From Caloranaerobacter sp050286925 (lineage in GTDB: Bacteria > Bacillota > Clostridia > Tissierellales > Thermohalobacteraceae), in assembly GCF_050286925.1 (NCBI RefSeq), contig NZ_JBFWFX010000024.1, positions 1-21,914 on the forward strand: a DNA stretch of 21,914 nt. Direction: 5' to 3'. The position numbers were made by a program, and so were the translations under genes. How positions within the stretch are numbered: position 1 is the stretch's first letter; each line of letters opens with the position of its first letter. Below are positions 13,803 through 21,802 of this stretch, piece by piece. The notes under the pieces are model-generated. The model did no database searches. It was given only the letters and a program-made list of their open reading frames with translations, and had not been told where the DNA came from.

Positions 13803-14915
13803 GTGCATATAGAAAGTATTAAACTTATAAACTATAGAAATTATGATAAATTGGAAATAAAATTAAATAAAAAGTTAAATATATTTATAGGAGATAATGC
13901 ACAAGGTAAGACTAATTTATTAGAATCTATATATATATGTGCTTTTGGTAAATCGTACAGAGCGGCTAAAGAAAAAGAACTAATAAAAATAGATAAAGAT
14001 AAAGCTTATATAGGCATAAATGTCAGATGGGATTTTACTGATAAATTTATAGAAATTAAATTTGAGAAAAAAAAAACAAAGAGAGTTAGAATTAATAGGG
14101 TAGAAATTGATAAAATATCTGATTTATTTGGTAATTTAAATGTCGTTTTATTTTCTCCTGAAGATTTGAAATTAGTTAAAGAAGGTCCAAGTAATAGAAG
14201 AGAGTTTTTAGATACTGAAATATCCCAGATAAGACCAAAATATCGTTATAATATCAATAGATATAGTAAAATACTTAAACAGAGAAATAATCTTTTAAAG
14301 TCTATTCAAATAAATAATAACAGACTTAAAACTATAGAAGTTTGGGACATGCAGTTAGCTGAGGTTGGCTCTGAAATAATTAAAGATCGCATGGAATTTA
14401 TAGAAAAAATATCTAAAATATCAAAGAATATCCATAAAAATATAACTGAAGGAATAGAAGAACTTGAGCTTGAATATATGCCTTCTTTCAATATAGATTG
14501 TGAACTAAGCAAAAATGAAATAAAAGATATTTTTATAAAGGTTTTAAATGAAAACCTAGCAAAAGATATAGAAAGAGGTACTACAGAGTTTGGACCACAT
14601 AGAGATGATATAAAAATAAATATAAATGGATTAGATGTAAAGATATTCGGTTCTCAAGGTCAACAGAGAACAGCTGCACTTTCAATGAAATTGGCAGAAG
14701 TAGAATTAGTAAAGTCAGAAATAGGAGAATATCCTGTTTTATTGCTTGATGATGTTTTATCAGAATTAGATATAAAAAGAAGAAAATTCTTATTATCGAC
14801 TTTTAAGGATATACAAACGATAATCACTAGCACGGAAGATATAGATGTTCTTGACATCCACAAAAAGGATAAAAAAGTATTTTATGTATCGAAGGGAAAT
14901 ATAGTAAATGTCTAG
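13803..14915 (+). CDS. recF: DNA replication and repair protein RecF
   Basis: 370 residues. SMC-like ABC ATPase that helps load RecA at gaps. Walker A is GDNAQGKT (30-37), the ABC signature is FGSQGQQRTAALS, and Walker B with the D-loop is LLLDDVLSELD. The frame is open to a GTG at 13794, but that codon is part of the AAAGGAG ribosome binding site (13788-13794). GTG 13803 is 8 bases downstream, and from there the protein reads (M)HIESIKLINYRNYDKLEI, in line with the B. subtilis N-terminus. It is probably cotranscribed with rlbA. Confidence 0.97.
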   Translation: MHIESIKLINYRNYDKLEIKLNKKLNIFIGDNAQGKTNLLESIYICAFGKSYRAAKEKELIKIDKDKAYIGINVRWDFTDKFIEIKFEKKKTKRVRINRVEIDKISDLFGNLNVVLFSPEDLKLVKEGPSNRREFLDTEISQIRPKYRYNINRYSKILKQRNNLLKSIQINNNRLKTIEVWDMQLAEVGSEIIKDRMEFIEKISKISKNIHKNITEGIEELELEYMPSFNIDCELSKNEIKDIFIKVLNENLAKDIERGTTEFGPHRDDIKININGLDVKIFGSQGQQRTAALSMKLAEVELVKSEIGEYPVLLLDDVLSELDIKRRKFLLSTFKDIQTIITSTEDIDVLDIHKKDKKVFYVSKGNIVNV

Positions 14916-14927
14916 TGAAAAATTAAG

Positions 14928-14956
14928 TTGAATAACGCAGCTGAATAATATATATT
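14928..14956 (+). promoter_or_regulatory. Possible promoter for remB
   Basis: TTGAAT (14928-14933), a 17-base spacer and TATATT (14951-14956) match the sigma-A pattern at most positions. It lies in the 83-bp recF-remB gap, with the -10 ending 42 bp before the remB ATG. It might also serve gyrB-gyrA. Confidence 0.5.
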
Positions 14957-14998
14957 ATAAGATTGTAGTTAATTTGTTTATATTAGGGAGGAAAATAG

Positions 14999-15280
14999 AT
15001 GTTTTTACATTTAGGCAAAGATTATGTAATACCACTAAAAGATATAATTTGTATAATTGACCATAAGTCTTTGAAATCAAAAGATACAAAAGAATTTTTT
15101 AATATAGCTGAGGAAGAGGGGTTTATAAAAAATATTACAGATAAGAAAATAAAATCCTATATAATTACAGAAAAAGTTGAAATAGATAAAAAAAGTGGTA
15201 GTAAGATAAGAAAAAGTATTATATATTGTTCTAATATTTCTTCTACTACTTTAAATAAAAGAGCTGGACTCATCAAATAA
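14999..15280 (+). CDS. remB: Extracellular matrix regulator RemB (YaaB, DUF370 family)
   Basis: 93 residues. It begins MFLHLGKDYVIPLKDIICIID, typical of YaaB/RemB, and ends with SSTTLNKRAGLIK, matching the conserved 'SSxTLxKRA' tail. RemA/RemB-type proteins are DNA-binding regulators of biofilm matrix genes in B. subtilis; the role in this organism is unknown. The position between recF and gyrB is conserved. The start at 14999 follows AGGGAGGAAAATAG. Hairpin repeat copy B begins 5 bp after its stop. Confidence 0.9.
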   Translation: MFLHLGKDYVIPLKDIICIIDHKSLKSKDTKEFFNIAEEEGFIKNITDKKIKSYIITEKVEIDKKSGSKIRKSIIYCSNISSTTLNKRAGLIK

Positions 15281-15285
15281 TTAGA

Positions 15286-15484
15286 TTAGAACAAAATCTT
15301 CGATTTAGATAAATTAAGGTAGATTTTGCCCTAATCCATTACGGAAATTATATTTAAAATTATCCACAAATTAATGTAGTTTATAACGACTCTGGCATGT
15401 AAACATGCCAGACAAAGTTTCAATAAAATCAACATTAAATTTTTAAAATATGGGATTTTATTATAATTTCCTATTGATTATAAA
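15286..15484 (+). repeat. Hairpin repeat, copy B, with internal DnaA box and 80-bp insert
   Basis: Inverted relative to copy A (556-675). It starts TTAGAACAAAATCTTC and ends with a motif that differs by one base from 2871-2893 read in reverse complement. A perfect DnaA box, TTATCCACA, is at 15360-15368, at the same place within the repeat as in copy A. Relative to A it carries an extra 80 bp (15387-15466) bordered by TATAA on both sides. The insert holds a perfect 10-bp stem (15391-15400 and 15403-15412) and ATAAAATC/GATTTTAT arms (15423-15430 and 15454-15461). It nearly fills the remB-gyrB gap and ends 27 bp before gyrB. Confidence 0.75.
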
Positions 15485-15511
15485 AAACTTGAGTAGATTG
15501 GAGGCTACTAA

Positions 15512-17422
15512 ATGGCTGAAATACAGAGGGAAAGAAATTATGGTGCACAGCAAATACAAGTTTTAGAAGGATTAGAGCCTGTTAGAAAAAGACCAGGTAT
15601 GTATATTGGTAGTACTGGTCTGAGAGGATTACACCATTTAGTTTATGAGATTGTCGACAATAGTATAGATGAAGCATTAGCAGGAGTCTGTGATACTATT
15701 AATGTTATAATAAACGAAGACAATTCAATAACTGTAATTGATAACGGTAGTGGTATACCTGTTGAAATACATCCTAAAACAGGAAAATCTACTGTTGAGA
15801 CTGTACTTACAGTTTTACATGCTGGTGGTAAATTTGATAATAGTGCATACAAGGTATCTGGCGGACTTCATGGTGTTGGAGTTTCAGTAGTTAATGCATT
15901 ATCTGAATGGCTAGAGGTTATAGTTCATAGAAACAATAAGATATATAAGCAAAGATTTGAACGAGGAAAACCAGTAACAGAATTACAAGTAATAGGTGAA
16001 ACAGAAGGAACAGGAACTACTATAACATTTAAACCTGATCATTTGATATTTGAAGATGTTAATTTTAGATATGATACTTTAGAACACAGATTGAGAGAGT
16101 TAGCATTTTTAAATAAAGGAATTACAATTACAATTGAGGATAAAAGACAGAATAAAAAGAAAAAGTTCTATTATGAAGGCGGAATAAAAGCTTTTGTAGA
16201 GTATTTAAATAGAAATAGAACACCTATACATGATAAAGTAATATATTTTGAAAAGGAAAAGGATAACTGCATTATTGAATTAGCTATGCAGTATACTACC
16301 GACTATAGTGAGAATATATTTAGTTTTGCTAATAACATTAATACTCATGAAGGTGGTACTCATCTAAGTGGATTTAAGATTGCATTAACAAGAGTTATAA
16401 ATGATTATGCAAGAAAAAATAACTTATTGAAAGATAAAGATAGCAATTTAACAGGTGAAGATATTAGAGAAGGTTTAACTGCTGTACTTTCTGTTAAACT
16501 GCCAGACCCTCAATTTGAAGGTCAGACTAAAACTAAACTTGGAAACAGTGAAATGCGAGGAATAGTTGAAAGCTTAGTTTCTGAAAATATAACTGGTTTT
16601 CTAGAAGAAAATCCAAAAGAAGCGAAATTGATAGTAGATAAAGCTATAAAGGCAGCAAGAGCTAGAGAGGCTGCTAGAAAAGCTAGAGAATTAACTAGAA
16701 GGAAAAATGTACTTGAAAACTTATCTCTACCTGGAAAACTTGCAGACTGTTCAGAACAAGATGCATCAAAATGTGAAATATATCTAGTAGAGGGTGATTC
16801 TGCAGGTGGTTCAGCTAAACAAGGTAGAGATAGAAGAACTCAAGCTATATTACCTCTTAAAGGTAAGATAATGAATGTTGAGAAAGCTAGATTAGATAAA
16901 ATACTAAATTATGAAGAAATAAAAGCTATGATTACTGCTTTTGGATGCGGGATTGGTGATGATTTTAATATTGAAAAATTAAGGTATGGTAAAATAATTA
17001 TTATGACTGATGCCGATGTAGACGGTGCTCATATTAGAACTTTATTACTAACGTTCTTCTTTAGATATATGAAACCTTTAATCGAACAAGGACATATATA
17101 TATTGCTCAACCACCTTTATATAAAATTAAAAAAGGTAAATCGGAATACTATGCTTATAATGACAGAGAGCTTGAAAAAATATTAAACGAAATAGGTAGA
17201 AGTGGGTACAGTATACAAAGATACAAAGGTCTTGGAGAAATGAATCCAGATCAGCTTTGGGAAACTACGATGAACCCAGAGAAAAGAATTTTACTTAGAG
17301 TTAGTATTAATGATGCAGTTGCAGCTGATGAGATATTTACTACACTTATGGGAGATAAAGTTAAACCTAGAAGAGAATTCATTGAAGAAAATGCTAAATA
17401 TGTGCGAAATCTTGATATTTAA
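15512..17422 (+). CDS. gyrB: DNA gyrase subunit B
   Basis: 636 residues, the short Gram-positive form. ATPase half of gyrase, which introduces negative supercoils. The GHKL ATP site includes EIVDNSIDEALAG (46-58, with the Mg-binding Asn50), VIDNGSGIP and GGLHGVGVSVVNALS. The TOPRIM metal site has EGDSAGGSAKQGRDR and DADVDGAHIRTLLLTFFFR. The C-terminus ends with the GyrA-contacting block MGDKVKPRREFIEENAKYV. The start at 15512 follows TTGGAGGCTACTAA. It lies 39 bp before gyrA, as an operon. Confidence 0.99.
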   Translation: MAEIQRERNYGAQQIQVLEGLEPVRKRPGMYIGSTGLRGLHHLVYEIVDNSIDEALAGVCDTINVIINEDNSITVIDNGSGIPVEIHPKTGKSTVETVLTVLHAGGKFDNSAYKVSGGLHGVGVSVVNALSEWLEVIVHRNNKIYKQRFERGKPVTELQVIGETEGTGTTITFKPDHLIFEDVNFRYDTLEHRLRELAFLNKGITITIEDKRQNKKKKFYYEGGIKAFVEYLNRNRTPIHDKVIYFEKEKDNCIIELAMQYTTDYSENIFSFANNINTHEGGTHLSGFKIALTRVINDYARKNNLLKDKDSNLTGEDIREGLTAVLSVKLPDPQFEGQTKTKLGNSEMRGIVESLVSENITGFLEENPKEAKLIVDKAIKAARAREAARKARELTRRKNVLENLSLPGKLADCSEQDASKCEIYLVEGDSAGGSAKQGRDRRTQAILPLKGKIMNVEKARLDKILNYEEIKAMITAFGCGIGDDFNIEKLRYGKIIIMTDADVDGAHIRTLLLTFFFRYMKPLIEQGHIYIAQPPLYKIKKGKSEYYAYNDRELEKILNEIGRSGYSIQRYKGLGEMNPDQLWETTMNPEKRILLRVSINDAVAADEIFTTLMGDKVKPRREFIEENAKYVRNLDI

Positions 17423-17461
17423 TGAATTAGATGAAAATAATTATTCATGAGGAGGATATAG

Positions 17462-19897
17462 ATGAATAACGATAAACAGAGGATTATCCAGGTGGATATA
17501 GAGGATGAGATGCGAAAATCTTATCTGGATTATGCTATGAGCGTAATTGTAAGTAGGGCGCTACCTGATGTACGAGATGGGTTAAAACCTGTTCATAGAA
17601 GAATTCTTCACGTTATGAATGAGCTTAACCTAACACCGGACAAACCTTTCAGAAAATCTGCACGTATAGTTGGGGACGTATTAGGTAAATACCATCCACA
17701 TGGAGATAGTGCTGTATATGATGCAATGGTAAGGATGGCACAAGATTTTTCAACAAGATATCTACTTGTAGATGGTCATGGTAACTTTGGTTCTATTGAC
17801 GGCGATGGTGCTGCTGCAATGCGTTATACAGAAGCTAGAATGTCTAAAATAGCAACAGAAATGTTGAGAGATATAAATAAAGATACAGTTGACTTTAGAC
17901 CGAATTTTGATGAAACATTAAAAGAACCTAAAGTACTACCTAGTAGATTTCCGAATCTATTAGTTAATGGTTCATCAGGTATAGCTGTTGGTATGGCAAC
18001 ATCTATACCACCTCATAACTTAGGAGAAGTTATAGATGGTATAGTTATGATGATAGATAATCCTGAAGTAGATGTAGAGGAATTGATGAAAGCTATTAAA
18101 GGACCAGATTTTCCAACTGGTGGAATTATAATGGGTCGAGAAGGAATAAAAGCTGCATATAGAACAGGTAGAGGAAAAGTTATTGTTAGGGGAAGAACTT
18201 ATATAGAACAATTAAACAAATCAAAAACAAGAATAATTGTTACAGAATTACCATATCAAGTAAATAAAGCAAAACTTATAGAAAAAATAGCTTCATTAGT
18301 TAGAGATAAGAAAATAGAAGGTATATCAGCTTTAAGAGATGAATCTGATAGAAATGGAATGAGAATCGTTATAGAGTTAAAAAGAGATGCCAATCCTAAT
18401 GTAGTTTTAAATAATTTATATAAACATACTCAACTGCAAGATACATTTAGTATAATTATGCTTGCTTTAGTTGATGATCAACCTAAAGTTCTAAATTTAA
18501 GGGAAGTAATAAGACATTATTTAAATCACCAAAAAGAAGTTATAACAAGAAGAACACAATATGACCTAAATAAAGCTGAAGATAGAGCACATATCCTTGA
18601 AGGTTTAAGAATAGCTTTAGATCATATAGATGAAGTTATAAGCTTAATTAGAAATTCTAAAACAGTAAATGAAGCAAGAGACGGATTAATGAATAAATTT
18701 GGACTTACAGAAAAGCAAGCACAAGCTATATTAGATATGAGATTACAAAAATTAACTGGATTAGAGAGGGATAAAATAGAAGAAGAGTATGAAGGATTAA
18801 TTAAGCTTATAAATGAATATAGAGAGATATTAGCTGATGATAGACTTATTTATAAAATAATTAAAGATGAATTACTTGAGATTAAAGAAAAATATAATGA
18901 TGATAGAAGAACAGAGATAAGAGCTAGTATAGATGAAATAAGTATAGAAGATATGATTAAGGAAGAAAAGGTAGTTATTACATTAACTCATTTTGGATAC
19001 ATTAAGAGATTGCCAGAAGATACGTATAAAGCACAGAGAAGAGGCGGTAAAGGAATTACGGGCTTAACAACAAGAGAAGAAGATTTCGTTGAAGATATTT
19101 TTGTTACTTCTACCCATGACAATATTTTATTCTTTACTAATAAGGGAAAAGTTTATAAATTAAGAGCTTTCGAAATTCCAGAAGCTAAAAGACAAGCAAA
19201 AGGTACTGCGATAATAAATCTTTTAAATTTGGATGTAAATGAAAAAATAACTGCTGTAATACCAATAAAAGAATTTAATCCTGAAGATTATCTTGTATTT
19301 GCAACAAAGAAAGGATTAATAAAGAAAACGGGATTAAATGAATTTGATAATATCAGAAAAAATGGTCTTATAGCTATAAATTTAAGAGAAGAAGATGAGC
19401 TAATAGAAGTAAAGAAAACGAATGGAGAAGATGAACTTATATTGGTAACAGCTCAAGGAATGTCTATAAGGTTTAGTGAAAAAGATGTTAGAAATATGGG
19501 AAGAAGTGCAATGGGAGTAAAAGCTATTACACTTAATGAAGATGATGAGTTAGTAGCTATGGATTTGGTTAAAGAAGATAATGATCTATTGGTTATAACA
19601 GAAAAAGGTTATGGAAAGAGGACTCAAATTTCAGAATACAGATCTCAAAGTAGAGGCGGAAAGGGCATAAAAACATATAATGTAAAGAAAAGAACAGGAA
19701 ATATTGTTGGAGCAAAAGTTGTTAGTATTAATGATGAAGTAATGCTAATTAGTGTATCAGGGACAATAATAAGATTGAAGGTATCAGATATATCACAAAT
19801 GGGAAGAAGTACTCAAGGTGTGACTTTAATGAAAATATCTGAAAATGATAGAGTCGTATCTATTGCTAAAGTGGCAGCAGAAGAAGATGAAGAATAA
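17462..19897 (+). CDS. gyrA: DNA gyrase subunit A
   Basis: 811 residues. DNA cleavage and rejoining subunit. The catalytic tyrosine is Y122 in AAMRYTEARM. The quinolone-resistance region reads HPHGDSAVYDAM with Ser83 and Asp87, the quinolone-sensitive type. The C-terminal beta-pinwheel carries the GyrA box QRRGGKG (in YKAQRRGGKGITG), which marks true gyrase rather than topoisomerase IV, and a related SRGGKGIKTY further on. The acidic tail ends AAEEDEE. The start at 17462 follows GAGGAGGATATAG. A strong terminator overlaps the stop codon. Confidence 0.99.
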   Translation: MNNDKQRIIQVDIEDEMRKSYLDYAMSVIVSRALPDVRDGLKPVHRRILHVMNELNLTPDKPFRKSARIVGDVLGKYHPHGDSAVYDAMVRMAQDFSTRYLLVDGHGNFGSIDGDGAAAMRYTEARMSKIATEMLRDINKDTVDFRPNFDETLKEPKVLPSRFPNLLVNGSSGIAVGMATSIPPHNLGEVIDGIVMMIDNPEVDVEELMKAIKGPDFPTGGIIMGREGIKAAYRTGRGKVIVRGRTYIEQLNKSKTRIIVTELPYQVNKAKLIEKIASLVRDKKIEGISALRDESDRNGMRIVIELKRDANPNVVLNNLYKHTQLQDTFSIIMLALVDDQPKVLNLREVIRHYLNHQKEVITRRTQYDLNKAEDRAHILEGLRIALDHIDEVISLIRNSKTVNEARDGLMNKFGLTEKQAQAILDMRLQKLTGLERDKIEEEYEGLIKLINEYREILADDRLIYKIIKDELLEIKEKYNDDRRTEIRASIDEISIEDMIKEEKVVITLTHFGYIKRLPEDTYKAQRRGGKGITGLTTREEDFVEDIFVTSTHDNILFFTNKGKVYKLRAFEIPEAKRQAKGTAIINLLNLDVNEKITAVIPIKEFNPEDYLVFATKKGLIKKTGLNEFDNIRKNGLIAINLREEDELIEVKKTNGEDELILVTAQGMSIRFSEKDVRNMGRSAMGVKAITLNEDDELVAMDLVKEDNDLLVITEKGYGKRTQISEYRSQSRGGKGIKTYNVKKRTGNIVGAKVVSINDEVMLISVSGTIIRLKVSDISQMGRSTQGVTLMKISENDRVVSIAKVAAEEDEE

Positions 19898-19926
19898 AGC
19901 GTGCGTAATGCACGCTTTATTTTATG
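19893..19926 (+). terminator. Rho-independent terminator of gyrB-gyrA
   Basis: AATAAAGCGTGC (19893-19904), the 5-base loop GTAAT and GCACGCTTTATT (19910-19921) form a perfect 12-bp stem, with TTA following. The stem includes the gyrA stop codon (19895-19897). Its symmetry would also let it act on the opposite strand. Confidence 0.9.
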
Positions 19927-20026
19927 ATTAAAGTTAAAATACTAGTACTTTAAGAATATAGAAAATTATAATATACTATATTTATACAGGTTTGTAAACA
20001 GAATTTAGAGATTAAGGAGGAATATT

Positions 20027-20344
20027 ATGGGTTTAGAGGTGAAAAAAGAATTCGACACAACTAAAAATGTATGGATTCTTAAACCAATGGGTGAGATAGA
20101 TATATATACATCACCAAATTTTAAAGATATTTTGCTTGGAATGATTAATGAAAAAAGTGCAGATGTAATATTAGATGGTGAAGAATTAGTTTATATGGAC
20201 AGTACAGGGTTAGGTGTATTAATTAGTGGATTAAAGAAACTTAGAGAAAAAGATAAGAATATAATACTGACTAATATAAGGCCAAATATAAATAAATTAT
20301 TTGATATAACAGGATTAAATAAAGTATTTATTATTAAGGAGTGA
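20027..20344 (+). CDS. rsbV: STAS anti-sigma factor antagonist (RsbV/SpoIIAA type)
   Basis: 105 residues. STAS-domain protein that in partner switching binds the anti-sigma factor and frees the sigma factor. The phosphorylatable serine is Ser59 in LVYMDSTGLGVL, and the N-terminal strand reads VWILKPMGEIDIYTSP. AAGGAGGAATATT precedes ATG 20027. It is first in a three-gene cluster with an RsbW-like protein and a SigB-type sigma factor, in the order rsbV-rsbW-sigB. The same cluster lies downstream of gyrA in C. difficile. No upstream regulator such as RsbU is seen nearby. The name follows synteny; SpoIIAA is the alternative. Confidence 0.85.
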   Translation: MGLEVKKEFDTTKNVWILKPMGEIDIYTSPNFKDILLGMINEKSADVILDGEELVYMDSTGLGVLISGLKKLREKDKNIILTNIRPNINKLFDITGLNKVFIIKE

Positions 20345-20349
20345 AGTTT

Positions 20350-20769
20350 ATGATAGAATCTGTTAATCAAAATAAAGGGGATATAATTAATCTCACAATA
20401 CCAGCAAGGGCTGAATATGTTAGTGTAGTTAGATTAACTTCTTCAGCAATAGCAAGTAGAATAGGTTTTGATATTGAGGAAATAGAAGACATCAAAGTGG
20501 CTATAGCAGAGGCTTGCACAATGATTATCAAAAATGGCGAAAATCAAAATATAGACATAAAATTTGAAATAATGGAAGATAGATTAATTATAAATATACA
20601 AGCTAAACAGTTTGTATGCCAAGAGAGATATGATGAAGTTTCTGATATAGATGATAATAGAAGCTTAAGTATTTTGATAATCGAATCTCTGATGGATGGA
20701 GTTAGATGTGAAAATTGTGATGGAATAGTTTGTTTGAAAATGATGAAAAAATTAAGGGTGGATGTCTAA
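20350..20769 (+). CDS. rsbW: RsbW-like anti-sigma factor with degenerate ATP-binding motifs
   Basis: 139 residues. Its place between an RsbV-like and a SigB-like gene and its fold pattern (PARAEYVSVVRLTSSAIASRIGF, EEIEDIKVAIAEACT, then LIIESLMDGVR) identify it as an RsbW/SpoIIAB-type protein. GHKL kinase motifs are altered: the N-box has E54 but Met58 where Asn is expected, the DxGxG box is replaced near 83-88 by IQAKQF, and the glycine-rich lid before LIIESLMD is RSLSI. It may bind its partners without kinase activity. The frame opens at GTG 20341 within the ribosome binding site; ATG 20350, 8 bases after AAGGAG, is the better start. Its stop overlaps the sigma gene start by one base. Confidence 0.82.
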   Translation: MIESVNQNKGDIINLTIPARAEYVSVVRLTSSAIASRIGFDIEEIEDIKVAIAEACTMIIKNGENQNIDIKFEIMEDRLIINIQAKQFVCQERYDEVSDIDDNRSLSILIIESLMDGVRCENCDGIVCLKMMKKLRVDV

Positions 20770-21557
20770 TGAATGTACCTAAAAAATATCCAAATGATGC
20801 TCATAATGAATATAAAGATATTGATAATAAAACGTTATTTTCAATGTATAAAAAAAATAAAGATTTTTCAATAAGAAATGAATTAATAGAAAGACACTTA
20901 TATATAGCTGAGATATTATCTAAAAAATATGCAAATAAGGGAATAGATTATGAAGATATATATCAGGTTGCATGTCTTGCTTTAATTTATGCAATAGATA
21001 GATATGATGTAGATAAAGGATATGAGTTTTCAAGTTTTGCTACTCCAACTATAATAGGAGAAATAAAAAAGTATTTTAGAGACAAAGGATGGGTAATAAG
21101 GGTACCAAGGAGGATACAAGAACTTTCTAAGAAAATTAGTAATGCTAAAGTTATTTTAACACAAAAACTTCAAAAGACTCCTACAGTAAAAGATATAGCT
21201 GAATATCTGATGTGTAGTGAAGAAGAAATATTAGAGGCTATGGAAGTGAGTAAAGTATATATGCCTCATTCATTAGATTTAACCTATGATTCTGATGATG
21301 ATAAAGATATGACTTTGGGAGACTTAATAGGAGAAGATGATAAATATTTTAATAAAATAGAAAATATAGATTTTTTACAGAAAGTATTAGACAAGTTAAA
21401 TGATTTAGAAAAAAGAATTTTGAAAGGCAGATATTTTGATAATAAAACTCAAAGTGATATAGCTAAAGAATTAGGAGTATCACAAATGACAGTTTCGAGA
21501 TTAGAAAAAAAGATTATACAGAAATTTAGAAAAGAATTAGAAAAAATTAACACGTAA
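20769..21557 (+). CDS. sigB: SigB/SigF/SigG-subfamily RNA polymerase sigma factor
   Basis: 262 residues. Region 2 spans about 40-110, with DYEDIYQVACLALIYAIDRYD and GYEFSSFATPTIIGEIKKYF, the hallmark of the SigB/F/G group. Region 3 begins with RVPRRIQELSKKI (111-123). Region 4 near the C-terminus has the helix-turn-helix TQSDIAKELGVSQMTVSRLEKK. The frame is open from 20730, but ATG 20769 overlaps the rsbW stop (TAATG) and has AAGGGTGG about 7 bases ahead. By synteny with C. difficile it is a general stress sigma factor; a sporulation role cannot be excluded from sequence. No terminator is visible between it and the rRNA promoters. Confidence 0.88.
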   Translation: MNVPKKYPNDAHNEYKDIDNKTLFSMYKKNKDFSIRNELIERHLYIAEILSKKYANKGIDYEDIYQVACLALIYAIDRYDVDKGYEFSSFATPTIIGEIKKYFRDKGWVIRVPRRIQELSKKISNAKVILTQKLQKTPTVKDIAEYLMCSEEEILEAMEVSKVYMPHSLDLTYDSDDDKDMTLGDLIGEDDKYFNKIENIDFLQKVLDKLNDLEKRILKGRYFDNKTQSDIAKELGVSQMTVSRLEKKIIQKFRKELEKINT

Positions 21558-21574
21558 ATAAATTATAAACACTA

Positions 21575-21603
21575 TTGACTTAGTATAAAAATTGTGGTAA
21601 AGT
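21575..21603 (+). promoter_or_regulatory. rRNA operon promoter P1
   Basis: TTGACT (21575-21580), a 17-base spacer and TAAAGT (21598-21603). The -35 is near consensus, the -10 is weaker. It begins 18 bp after the sigB stop codon and is the upstream member of a tandem pair. Confidence 0.75.
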
Positions 21604-21653
21604 ATTTTTTGCCGTTGAGGAAAAAAGCAAAACAAAAAAGTTAAAAAAAGTTC

Positions 21654-21682
21654 TTGACATAGATAAATAAATCTGCTATAGT
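21654..21682 (+). promoter_or_regulatory. rRNA operon promoter P2
   Basis: TTGACA (21654-21659), a 17-base spacer and TATAGT (21677-21682), with an A-rich upstream tract (about 21621-21648) that could act as an UP element. This is the stronger of the two promoters. Transcription should start near 21688-21692. Confidence 0.9.
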
Positions 21683-21687
21683 ATTAA

Positions 21688-21802
21688 GAGTCGGCGGCAA
21701 AAGCCGATAAAAAAGATTTGATAAAGAAGATTTGGTCTTTGAAAACTGAACAGTGCGGAGACAGGATTATAAACTAACAGCTGATAGCTGAAAATCAAGT
21801 TT
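21688..21802 (+). other. rRNA leader with 5' hairpin and boxA-like antitermination element
   Basis: Right at the predicted P2 transcript start is a hairpin, TCGGC (21691-21695) pairing with GCCGA (21703-21707). GGTCTTTGAAAACTGAAC (about 21734-21751) resembles the boxA-containing leader element of Firmicutes rRNA operons. CAGCTGATAGCTG lies at about 21778-21790. This leader would normally pair with sequence beyond the 16S gene for RNase III processing, but that is outside the window. Confidence 0.7.

Noticed and set aside
20341..20349. Earlier GTG start for the RsbW-like gene
   Set aside because: The codon is part of the AAGGAG ribosome binding site; ATG 20350 is correctly spaced.
20730..20768. 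N-terminal extension of the sigma factor (start at 20730)
   Set aside because: It would lie inside the rsbW coding end; ATG 20769 has TAATG coupling and a purine-rich ribosome binding site.
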